A stretch of DNA of 5,159 nt from Frankiales bacterium (GTDB lineage Bacteria; Actinomycetota; Actinomycetes; JAFAQI01): the NCBI GenBank assembly GCA_019246495.1, contig JAFAQI010000292.1, positions 1-5,159 on the forward strand, read 5' to 3'. Position 1 is the stretch's first letter, and every line of letters starts with the position of its first letter. Position numbers and translations under genes: made by a program. Positions 1 through 5,159 of this stretch are shown here, piece after piece. The notes beneath the pieces are model-generated. The model ran no database searches. It had not been told where the DNA came from and saw only the letters and a program-made list of their open reading frames with translations.

Positions 1-834
1 GGGCTCGGCAAGCTGCTCAACCGTCGCCGTGGCGGAGCACCCGGCATGCCTGCGCCGTTCACCGCCCCGCGCACGTCGTTCAACGCGACGGTCACACCGC
101 ACCGCACGATCTCGTTCGTCAACGTCTCACTCGACGACGTGAAGACCGTGAAGAACGCATTCGGCGCCAAGGTCAACGACGTCGTCATCGCGGTGGCGTC
201 AGGTGCGCTGCGCCGCTACCTGGCGGCGCGCGACGAGCTGCCGGAGCGTTCGCTCATCGCCGCGATCCCGGTGTCGGTGCACGACCGTACGGCGGAGAAG
301 GACGGTACGACGAAGGTGTCGTTCATGTTCTCGAGCCTGGCGAGTGACGTCGAGGACCCGGTCGAGCGGCTGCGGCTCATCGCGGAGACCAACGAGGGTG
401 CCAAGGCCGACCACGAGCTCGTCGGTGCGTCGTTCCTGCAGGACTGGGCCGAGCACGCGGCGCCCAACACGTTCTCGCTCGCGGCGCGGATGTATTCGAG
501 TCTGCGGCTGTCGGAGCGGCATCCCGTCGTACACAACCTCGTCATCTCCAACGTCCCCGGGCCGCCGATTCCGTTGTATTTCAACGGCGCGAAGCTCGTC
601 GGGCTCTATCCGCTCGGCCCGATTATGGACGGTGCAGGGCTCAACGTGACCGTGCTGTCCAACATGGACTCGGTCGGCTTCGGCTTCATCTCGTGCAAGG
701 AGCTCATGCCCGACCCGTGGCAGCTCGCCAACGAGGTGCCGGCAGCGCTGGCCGAGCTCGTCGAGGCGGCCGAGAAGGAGACCGGCCAGCCGGCGAAGCA
801 GGCTAAGCGGCAGCCCGCGCGGAAGCGCGCCTAG
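1..834 (+). CDS. Wax ester synthase / diacylglycerol acyltransferase (WS/DGAT), C-terminal part, 5' truncated by window edge
   Basis: The frame is open from base 1 to TAG at 832-834, giving 277 visible residues; the gene begins upstream, so the ATG at 46 is internal. Family knowledge: WS/DGAT enzymes esterify acyl-CoA to diacylglycerol or long-chain alcohols to make storage lipid, usually at the membrane or lipid-body surface, and are about 450-480 aa long. Seen here are the conserved ND motif (VNDVVIAV, visible residues 58-65), the NVPGP motif (184-188, nt 550-564) and the following PLYF...GLYPLGP...GLNVTVLS stretch typical of the C-terminal WS/DGAT domain (DUF1298). The catalytic HHxxxDG motif must lie left of the window. 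The last ~20 residues are a Lys/Arg/Ala-rich basic tail (ends AKQAKRQPARKRA), outside the fold. Its 3' end overlaps the convergent hydrolase gene by 32 bp. Family assignment is firm; substrate preference (wax ester or triacylglycerol) cannot be read. Confidence 0.92.
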   Translation, partial: GLGKLLNRRRGGAPGMPAPFTAPRTSFNATVTPHRTISFVNVSLDDVKTVKNAFGAKVNDVVIAVASGALRRYLAARDELPERSLIAAIPVSVHDRTAEKDGTTKVSFMFSSLASDVEDPVERLRLIAETNEGAKADHELVGASFLQDWAEHAAPNTFSLAARMYSSLRLSERHPVVHNLVISNVPGPPIPLYFNGAKLVGLYPLGPIMDGAGLNVTVLSNMDSVGFGFISCKELMPDPWQLANEVPAALAELVEAAEKETGQPAKQAKRQPARKRA

Positions 835-1720
835 TCACCGACTGGCACGCGCTCACCAGCACCGGCACGAAGTCGGTCGCGCCGAGCACGAGCGCGGCAT
901 GGCTGCCGGGCACGTCGTAGACCATCGCACCCGGAATCGACGCCGCGAGCCGCCGCTGCCGTCGCGTCGGGATGAACCGGTCACGGGTCGCGACGACCAC
1001 ACTCGTCGGGACGTCCACGCGGCGGATCCACGCCGAGGAGTCGAAACGACCGATCTCGTCGATCGCGGCGAGCATGGCCCATGCGCTGGTGCTGCGGAAC
1101 TCCGCCATGGCCCACGGCGCGACGACGGGGTCGGTGCTCGACAACGGCGCGGGGCTGTCGGCGAGCGCGGACGCGACGCGCTCGACGCGGTTACGCACGC
1201 CTTCGCCCCAGCGCGTCATCGCGAGCTGAGTGAAGCTGAACCACAGCCGCTCGGTCACCTTGCCGCGGAAGTTGCGCGCGGTCGCGGCGAGCACCATGCC
1301 GTCGAGCCGGTTGCGGTGTCGCTTCCAGACCAGCTGCGCGACCGCGCCGCCCATCGAGTAGCCGACGACGGTGAACCGGTCGACGCCCAGCGCGTCCGCC
1401 ACCGCGACAACGTCGTCGGCGCAGTCGTCGAGCAGGAACTTTTCGCACCGGATGCCACGGCCGTGCCAGCGCTGGTCGAACGTGATGACGCGGTAGTGCC
1501 TCTTGAGCTCGCTGACCGACGGGTACCACGACAGTGCCGCTGTCGTCGCGAGTGCATGCAGCAGGATCAGCGTCGGTGCGCCGGGCGGGCCCTCGATGTC
1601 GACGACGCACGTGCGACCGCGGCCCGGCAGCTCGACCATGCGCCCCGCCGGGAAGTCCACCGGACGCGGGGCCGTGCCGAACCTGTTCACAACTTTGCCG
1701 ACCAGCGGCATGACTCTCAC
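803..1720 (-). CDS. Alpha/beta-fold hydrolase
   Basis: This is a 305-aa soluble alpha/beta hydrolase. The likely catalytic triad is visible: Ser122 in the nucleophile elbow GYSMGG (120-125), Asp247 in VATRDRFIP and His274 in PGSHAAL. The oxyanion region is LLHALATT (53-60), with HA instead of the commoner HG, and the strand-4 signature FDQRWHGRG covers 81-89. The cap domain is around 145-235. There is no signal peptide or membrane segment. The start could be GTG at 1720 (MRVMPL...) or ATG at 1711 three codons later. A TANNNT box seven bases upstream of 1720 favours a leaderless GTG start; GAGAG just before 1711 is a weak competing ribosome site. It is divergent from the acyl-CoA dehydrogenase and convergent with the WS/DGAT gene. 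The substrate is unknown. Neighbours suggest an ester or lipid-derived substrate, but that is inference. It does not look like the steroid meta-cleavage hydrolase HsaD. Confidence 0.9.
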   Translation of the reverse strand: MRVMPLVGKVVNRFGTAPRPVDFPAGRMVELPGRGRTCVVDIEGPPGAPTLILLHALATTAALSWYPSVSELKRHYRVITFDQRWHGRGIRCEKFLLDDCADDVVAVADALGVDRFTVVGYSMGGAVAQLVWKRHRNRLDGMVLAATARNFRGKVTERLWFSFTQLAMTRWGEGVRNRVERVASALADSPAPLSSTDPVVAPWAMAEFRSTSAWAMLAAIDEIGRFDSSAWIRRVDVPTSVVVATRDRFIPTRRQRRLAASIPGAMVYDVPGSHAALVLGATDFVPVLVSACQSVTRRASARAAA

Positions 1721-1726
1721 ACTCGC

Positions 1727-1732
1727 AACATA
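1727..1732 (-). promoter_or_regulatory. Putative -10 element of the alpha/beta hydrolase gene
   Basis: On the minus strand the hexamer TATGTT (fits actinobacterial TANNNT) ends seven bases before the GTG at 1720. That would place the transcription start at or next to the start codon and give a leaderless mRNA. No convincing -35 hexamer is seen at 17 bp spacing; the 15-bp dyad at 1736-1750 occupies that region instead. This is a prediction from position and pattern only. Confidence 0.4.
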
Positions 1733-1735
1733 TCG

Positions 1736-1750
1736 CTGACGGGTCGTCAG
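1736..1750. promoter_or_regulatory. Operator-like perfect dyad upstream of the hydrolase
   Basis: CTGACG-GGT-CGTCAG is a perfect inverted repeat with 6-bp arms and a 3-bp centre. It lies just upstream of the predicted minus-strand -10 box, within the spacer between -10 and -35. A dimeric regulator bound here would block or modulate hydrolase transcription. The dyad differs from the KstR-like site 54 bp away, so another regulator would be involved. Short dyads arise by chance in GC-rich DNA, so this is only a candidate. Confidence 0.35.
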
Positions 1751-1792
1751 AAAACCTCGGCGGGGTCGAATTCACTTGTGGTGTCGGGGGTC

Positions 1793-1821
1793 TTGCGCAG
1801 AAATGGAACGTGTTCTAGTTT
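1793..1821 (+). promoter_or_regulatory. Putative promoter of the acyl-CoA dehydrogenase / F420 oxidoreductase unit
   Basis: TTGCGC (1793-1798) and TAGTTT (1816-1821, TANNNT) are separated by exactly 17 bp. The -10 box ends six bases before the GTG at 1828, so the predicted transcript would begin at or within a base of the start codon (leaderless), which is common in actinobacteria. The -35 match is limited to TTG. The KstR-like operator sits in the spacer and reaches into the -10 box. Confidence 0.45.
1804..1817. promoter_or_regulatory. KstR-type operator (steroid-catabolism repressor site)
   Basis: TGGAACGTGTTCTA matches the 14-bp KstR consensus TnnAACnnGTTnnA at every specified position; the reverse strand reads TAGAACACGTTCCA. 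KstR is the TetR-family repressor that controls cholesterol and steroid degradation genes in mycobacteria and rhodococci and is released by steroid CoA thioesters. The site lies 10 bp before the GTG of a FadE34-like dehydrogenase and overlaps the predicted promoter, the expected place for a repressor. It could also affect the divergent hydrolase, whose start is 84 bp away. The pattern match is direct; regulation by KstR is inferred, since no kstR gene is in the window. Confidence 0.68.
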
Positions 1822-1827
1822 GGTTCA

Positions 1828-3933
1828 GTGGCGGTCTCGACCATGGGCGTGTCTGCCGAGCACCGCGCGCTGGCCGAGGCGGTGCACGGTCTCACCGACC
1901 AGCAGAAGCTGACGCTTGCCGCCCGTGCTCTCGCCGACGCCGAGAGCGAATCGCTGCCCGACGCTTGGCGCGCGATCGCCGCACAGGAACTCATGGCGCT
2001 GCCGTTCGACGGCACCGCACTTGACGTCTGCGTCGCCCTCGAGGCGTTCGGTGCGGCGTGTGCACCCGGACCGTTGCTGCCGACGACGCTCGCCGCCTTG
2101 CTCGTCACGCAGCACGGATCGGACGACCTGCGCGCCCGAGTCGACGCCGGTGTGCGCGACGGATCGATGTCGATCGGTGTGCAGATCGGCGACGTCGTGG
2201 TCGGCGGCGCGTCGGTGTCGCACGTCTTGCTCCCGGTCGGCGGCCGATGGTCTTTCGTCGAAGCCGCCGTGCTCGGTTTGTCGTCGTACGCCGGGATCGA
2301 CCCGACCCGTCGCGTGGCGACGATCGGCAACCGCCCGGAGTCCGTCGACGACAACGACGTTCTCGCCGGACTGACTGACGACGCGGTGCGGGTCGCCGCG
2401 GTCGTGCTGATGTCGGCCGAGGCGTGCGGCGTCGCGTCGTGGTGCGTCGACACGGCGGCGAGCTATGCGAAGGTGCGGGAGCAGTTCGGCAAGCCGATCG
2501 GCGCGTTCCAGGGTGTGAAGCACCGGTGTGCCGCGATGCTCGCGCAGCTCGAGCTGGCGCGCGGCGCGGTGTGGGACGCGGCCGCGGTGCTGGACGACGA
2601 CACGGTCGGCGGGCCGGAGCGGGAGCTTGCCGCATCGGTCGCCGCGGCCGTCGCGCTGGAGGCCGCGGTCGAGTGCGCGAAGAGCTGCATCCAGGTGCTC
2701 GGCGGCATCGGCTTCACGTGGGAACACGACGCGCATCTCTACCTCAAGCGCGCGCTGGCCGGTCGGCAGCTGTTCGGAGGCACGTCGGGCTGGCGACTCG
2801 CGGCGGGCCGGGCGGCGCAGGCCGGCGTACGGCGGATGCGGTCGCTCGACCTCGGCGACGACCACGCCGGCCTCCGCGCTGAGGTGCGCGCGTTCATCGA
2901 GGGCCTGCCGGACGACGACCGTGCGCGGCGGGTCGCCATCGCCGACTCCGGTTATCTGATGCCGCACTGGCCGGCGCCGTATGGGCGAGCCGCCGGGCCG
3001 GTGGAGCAGCTCGTCATCGACGAGGAGTTCAGCCGCGCGGGAGTGAGTCGCCCGGACCTCGTGATCGGCAACTGGGCGGTGCCGACGATCCTTCAGTACG
3101 GCACCGACGAACAGCGCAAGCGGTTCGTGCCGCCGACGCTCTACGGCGACATCTTCTGGTGCCAGATGTTCAGCGAGCCGGGTGCGGGCTCAGACCTCGC
3201 GTCACTGCAGACAAAGGCGTCGCGGGTCGAGGGCGGCTGGTCGCTGTCCGGTCAGAAGGTCTGGACGTCGGCGGCCCGGTGGACGCAATGGGCGATCTGC
3301 CTCGCGCGGACGTCGACCGAGTCCGACAAGCACCGCGGTATCACCTACTTCCTCGTCGACATGAAGTCGCCGGGGCTCGACGTTCGGCCGTTGCGTGAGC
3401 TCACCGGCGACGCGCTGTTCAACGAGATCTTCCTGAGCGATGTGTTCGTGCCGGACGACTGCGTGATCGGCGAGGTCGACGACGGCTGGCGGCTCGCGCG
3501 CACGACGCTCGCCAACGAGCGCGTCGCAATGAGCACCGGCTCCGCGTTCCCGTCCGGAGTCGAGGACCTGCTCGAGGCGCTCACCCACTCCGCGGACGCC
3601 GACGACCCGGTCGCGTTGACGCGTGTCGGCGAGCTGGTCTGCCTTGCGCAAGCCGAAGCGATGCTCGGCGTACGCGCCACTCTCGCTCGCGTCTCCGGCA
3701 CAGACCCGGGTGCGGCGTCGAGCGTGCGCAAGCTCGTCGGCATGCACCTGCGGCAGGACGTGTCGGAGCTCGCGCTCGAATTGCTTGGACCGGACGCAGT
3801 GCGCGGCGACGGCCCGGCGGCGAAGCAGCTGCGGCGGTTCCTCGCGAACCGGTCGCTCACGATCGCCGGCGGCACCAGTGAGGTACTGCACAACATCATC
3901 GGCGAGCGCATGCTCGGTCTGCCGAGAGGCTGA
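1828..3933 (+). CDS. Fused two-domain acyl-CoA dehydrogenase, FadE34/ChsE3-like
   Basis: This 701-aa flavoprotein contains two acyl-CoA dehydrogenase units in tandem. It would oxidise an acyl-CoA to the trans-2-enoyl-CoA with FAD. Residues ~1-330 form a degenerate unit: no FAD-loop motif in its middle, but a good C-terminal helical domain with VREQFGKPIG (216-225) and IQVLGGIGFTWEHD (288-301). Residues ~335-701 carry the FAD/substrate motifs FSEPGAGSD (448-456) and GQKVWTSAA (475-483), and end with IAGGTSEVLHNIIGERMLGL. The classical MCAD-type Glu position is Gly (AGGT); Glu564 in LANERV aligns with the helix-G base used by isovaleryl- and long-chain-type enzymes and is the likely catalytic base. 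Mycobacterial FadE34 (ChsE3) has the same fused plan and about this length, and acts on steroid side-chain CoA esters; FadE6 and FadE22 are fused too, so orthology is unproven. GTG at 1828 is preferred for its position after the -10 box; ATG 1843 is possible. Confidence 0.9.
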   Translation: MAVSTMGVSAEHRALAEAVHGLTDQQKLTLAARALADAESESLPDAWRAIAAQELMALPFDGTALDVCVALEAFGAACAPGPLLPTTLAALLVTQHGSDDLRARVDAGVRDGSMSIGVQIGDVVVGGASVSHVLLPVGGRWSFVEAAVLGLSSYAGIDPTRRVATIGNRPESVDDNDVLAGLTDDAVRVAAVVLMSAEACGVASWCVDTAASYAKVREQFGKPIGAFQGVKHRCAAMLAQLELARGAVWDAAAVLDDDTVGGPERELAASVAAAVALEAAVECAKSCIQVLGGIGFTWEHDAHLYLKRALAGRQLFGGTSGWRLAAGRAAQAGVRRMRSLDLGDDHAGLRAEVRAFIEGLPDDDRARRVAIADSGYLMPHWPAPYGRAAGPVEQLVIDEEFSRAGVSRPDLVIGNWAVPTILQYGTDEQRKRFVPPTLYGDIFWCQMFSEPGAGSDLASLQTKASRVEGGWSLSGQKVWTSAARWTQWAICLARTSTESDKHRGITYFLVDMKSPGLDVRPLRELTGDALFNEIFLSDVFVPDDCVIGEVDDGWRLARTTLANERVAMSTGSAFPSGVEDLLEALTHSADADDPVALTRVGELVCLAQAEAMLGVRATLARVSGTDPGAASSVRKLVGMHLRQDVSELALELLGPDAVRGDGPAAKQLRRFLANRSLTIAGGTSEVLHNIIGERMLGLPRG
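3924..3929 (+). promoter_or_regulatory. Ribosome binding site of the F420-dependent oxidoreductase
   Basis: GAGAGG lies five bases before the ATG at 3935, inside the last codons of the acyl-CoA dehydrogenase gene. It decides the start of the downstream gene, whose frame is open well upstream (back to at least 3623). With the single-base gap between the TGA (3931-3933) and the ATG, it indicates translational coupling within one mRNA. Confidence 0.65.
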
Positions 3934-3934
3934 G

Positions 3935-4948
3935 ATGGTCGACAATCTGCGGCTCGGGCTGATGCTCGGCTATTGGGGTGCGAACCCCGACGACGCAACC
4001 GAGACAGTGCTCGCCGCGGAGGACTGCGGCTTCGACTCGGTGTGGACTGCGGAGGCCTATGGCTCCGACGCGTTCACGCCGCTCACCTGGTACGCCGCAC
4101 GCACGTCGCGCATCAAGCTCGGCACTGGCCTCGTCCAGCTGTCGGCGCGGACGCCGGCCGCGACTGCGATGACGGCCGCGACGCTCGACGCGTTGTCCGG
4201 CGGCCGGCTGACGCTCGGTCTCGGCGTGTCCGGTCCGCAAGTGGTCGAGGGGTGGTACGGCGTACCTTTCCCGAAGCCGCTCGAACGCACCCGCGAGTAC
4301 GTCGACGTCGTCCGCAAGGTCTGGCGGCGCGAGGTCGTCAGCAACGACGGCCCGCACTATCCGCTGCCGTTCCCCGGCGGCACGAAACTCGGCAAATCCA
4401 TCAAGCTGACATTGCATCCGGTGCGCGACAGCATTCCCGTGCTGCTCGGCGCCGAGGGGCCGAAGAACGTCGCGCTGGCAACGGAAATCGCCGACGGCTG
4501 GCTGCCGATCTTCTACCACGTCGAGCGCGGTGCCGACGTCTACTCCGATGCCCTTGCCGGAGCGCGCGACGGCTTCGAGGTCTGCTGTCCCGTGACGGTT
4601 GTCGTGAACGACGACACAGCGGCGGCGCTCGAGTTCGTCAAGTGGACTCTCGCGTTCTACATCGGCGGCATGGGTGCGGCGAACCTCAACTTCCATCTCA
4701 ACGTCATCGGACGGATGGGTTATGAGGACGCGGCGGCCGAGGTGCAGAAGCTGTTCCTCGCCGGCGACCGCGAGGCCGCGATGAAGGCAGTGCCCGACGA
4801 CCTCGCCGACGGCATCGCACTGTGCGGACCGCTCGACCGCATCCGTGAGCGGCTTGACCTCTGGCGGGCGTCGCCGGTGACGACAATCCTCGCCGGCGGC
4901 CTGCGCAATCCCGAGCATCTGCGCGCGCTCGCCGACCTGGTCGGCTGA
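3935..4948 (+). CDS. LLM-class F420-dependent oxidoreductase, Rv3520c-like
   Basis: This 337-aa protein has the luciferase-like monooxygenase TIM-barrel fold. Enzymes of this class move hydride with the deazaflavin F420 in the cytoplasm. Motifs in order: LGLMLGYWGA (7-16), TAEAYGSDAFTPL (38-50), QLSARTP (68-74), DALSGGRLTLGLGVSGPQVV (85-104) running into EGWYG, FPKPLERTREY (112-122), LGAEGPKNVALA (171-182), DGWLPIFY (187-194) and FYIGGMGA (241-248). From memory these match M. tuberculosis Rv3520c, encoded in the cholesterol-catabolism region, and the length is close to that protein's (~347 aa). The ATG at 3935 is chosen because the fold begins there and an SD sequence precedes it; the open frame upstream of it runs inside the dehydrogenase gene and is not family sequence. 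It starts one base after the acyl-CoA dehydrogenase stop, so the two are surely co-transcribed. The substrate is unknown; context suggests a steroid- or CoA-linked intermediate. Confidence 0.93.
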   Translation: MVDNLRLGLMLGYWGANPDDATETVLAAEDCGFDSVWTAEAYGSDAFTPLTWYAARTSRIKLGTGLVQLSARTPAATAMTAATLDALSGGRLTLGLGVSGPQVVEGWYGVPFPKPLERTREYVDVVRKVWRREVVSNDGPHYPLPFPGGTKLGKSIKLTLHPVRDSIPVLLGAEGPKNVALATEIADGWLPIFYHVERGADVYSDALAGARDGFEVCCPVTVVVNDDTAAALEFVKWTLAFYIGGMGAANLNFHLNVIGRMGYEDAAAEVQKLFLAGDREAAMKAVPDDLADGIALCGPLDRIRERLDLWRASPVTTILAGGLRNPEHLRALADLVG

Positions 4949-4996
4949 CTTGTCAGAACCTCATCGCGCTATGGCGCCACCACGTTCTGACAAGTC
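4947..4996. repeat. 13-bp perfect inverted repeat (hairpin) enclosing a start codon
   Basis: GACTTGTCAGAAC (4947-4959) is the exact reverse complement of GTTCTGACAAGTC (4984-4996), with a 24-nt loop. The loop contains a smaller possible GCGC-TATG-GCGC stem (4966-4977). The left arm begins within the TGA of the F420 oxidoreductase gene; the right arm covers codons 5-9 of the next gene, whose ATG (4971) is in the loop. No T-run follows, so it is not a classical intrinsic terminator. Possible roles are a transcription attenuator, a translational control hairpin, or a copy of a dispersed palindromic repeat. Confidence 0.6.
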
Positions 4997-5159
4997 GCGG
5001 GTCGATCCCGAGGCAGTCGGTGCGCTCGTCGCTCGCGCCCGACGCGATGTCGATGACGAGCTGTTGCCGTCGGTGCAGCTCGCTCTTGCGTACGACGGCG
5101 AGGTCGTCGTCGACGAGACGTTCGGTGCGCCGCCCGCCTCGCGCTACGTCACGTTCTCC
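4971..5159 (+). CDS. Beta-lactamase-family serine hydrolase / esterase, N-terminal part, 3' truncated by window edge
   Basis: The frame is open from ATG 4971 to the last base, giving 63 residues (MAPPRSDKSRVDPEAVGALV...). The pattern of an Arg/Glu/Asp-rich first helix, then LLPSVQLALAYDGEVVVDET and FG, then RYVTFS is the usual N-terminus of class C beta-lactamase-like esterases (EstB/LipE type, about 370-400 aa). These use an SxxK nucleophile normally found in a (Y)xxFSxTK context, so the final Ser63 is probably the catalytic serine; this is inference because the next codons are outside the window. There is no signal peptide, so it is likely cytoplasmic. It starts 22 bases after the oxidoreductase stop, on the same strand. 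No SD sequence is visible, and the start lies in the loop of a 13-bp hairpin. The next in-frame candidates (TTG 4950 upstream, TTG 5064 inside) are less likely. Confidence 0.72.
   Translation, partial: MAPPRSDKSRVDPEAVGALVARARRDVDDELLPSVQLALAYDGEVVVDETFGAPPASRYVTFS

Noticed and set aside
803..1720. HsaD (steroid meta-cleavage hydrolase) identity for the alpha/beta hydrolase
   Set aside because: Having an alpha/beta fold near steroid-type genes is not enough; the GYSMGG elbow, the FDQRWHGRG region and the absence of neighbouring hsa genes do not support it.
1746..1758. GTCAGAAAACCTC as a second copy of the hairpin arm region GTCAGAACCTC at 4952-4962
   Set aside because: The similarity is short and needs a two-base insertion; no matching partner arm is present nearby.
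1805..1816. LexA/SOS box reading of GGAACGTGTTCT
   Set aside because: Actinobacterial LexA sites need four bases between GAAC and GTTC; only two are present here, which matches KstR spacing instead.
899..1912. Long plus-strand open frame (337 codons) antisense to the hydrolase
   Set aside because: It is Arg/His/Asp-rich with no recognisable motif, covers the promoter region and runs into the fadE start. It is a GC-rich shadow of the hydrolase gene, which has a full catalytic triad.
1825..2967. Long minus-strand open frame (380 codons) antisense to the acyl-CoA dehydrogenase
   Set aside because: Composition is dominated by Arg/Ala/Asp/His with no domain; the plus strand has clear dehydrogenase motifs over the same bases.
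3623..3934. N-terminal extension of the F420 oxidoreductase frame upstream of 3935
   Set aside because: The extra 104 residues are Arg/Ser/Cys-rich, lie wholly inside the dehydrogenase coding sequence and precede the usual LLM N-terminus; ATG 3935 has an SD sequence.
3896..4918. Long minus-strand open frame (340 codons) antisense to the F420 oxidoreductase
   Set aside because: It has no motif and a shadow-type composition; the plus-strand LLM protein explains the region fully.
4947..4996. Classical intrinsic terminator
   Set aside because: The stem is strong, but there is no T-run after either arm, the loop is long (24 nt), and the right arm lies inside the next coding sequence.

Overview
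The window is high-GC and almost entirely coding. Strong third-position G/C, GTG starts, an F420-dependent enzyme, a WS/DGAT acyltransferase and a KstR-type operator all point to a lipid- and steroid-degrading actinobacterium. Genus cannot be assigned from the sequence alone.

Layout: (1) positions 1-834 (+) hold the C-terminal part of a wax ester synthase/diacylglycerol acyltransferase, cut by the left edge. (2) Positions 803-1720 (-) hold an alpha/beta hydrolase that converges on it; the two 3' ends overlap by 32 bp. (3) Positions 1721-1827 are a 107-bp divergent promoter region. It holds a 15-bp perfect dyad on the hydrolase side and, on the other side, TGGAACGTGTTCTA (1804-1817), which fits the published KstR consensus TnnAACnnGTTnnA exactly. 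(4) Positions 1828-3933 (+) encode a 701-aa two-domain (fused) acyl-CoA dehydrogenase resembling mycobacterial FadE34/ChsE3. (5) One base later, 3935-4948 (+) encodes a 337-aa LLM-class F420-dependent oxidoreductase of the Rv3520c type. (6) A 13-bp perfect inverted repeat (4947-4996) follows, and its loop contains the start codon of (7), the N-terminus of a beta-lactamase-fold serine hydrolase/esterase (4971-5159), cut by the right edge.

How they fit together: the KstR-like site, the FadE34-like dehydrogenase and the Rv3520c-like oxidoreductase form a small, probably co-transcribed catabolic unit. The first would start beta-oxidation of a CoA-activated bulky (steroid side-chain type) acyl group. 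The second would perform an F420-linked redox step whose substrate is not known. The flanking hydrolases and WS/DGAT fit a wider lipid-metabolism neighbourhood, but a functional link is inference. I see no mobile element, CRISPR array, rRNA or tRNA, and no clear evidence of a wholly new system. The most notable signals are the operator/promoter overlap, the complementary half-sites of the fused dehydrogenase, and the start-codon hairpin.
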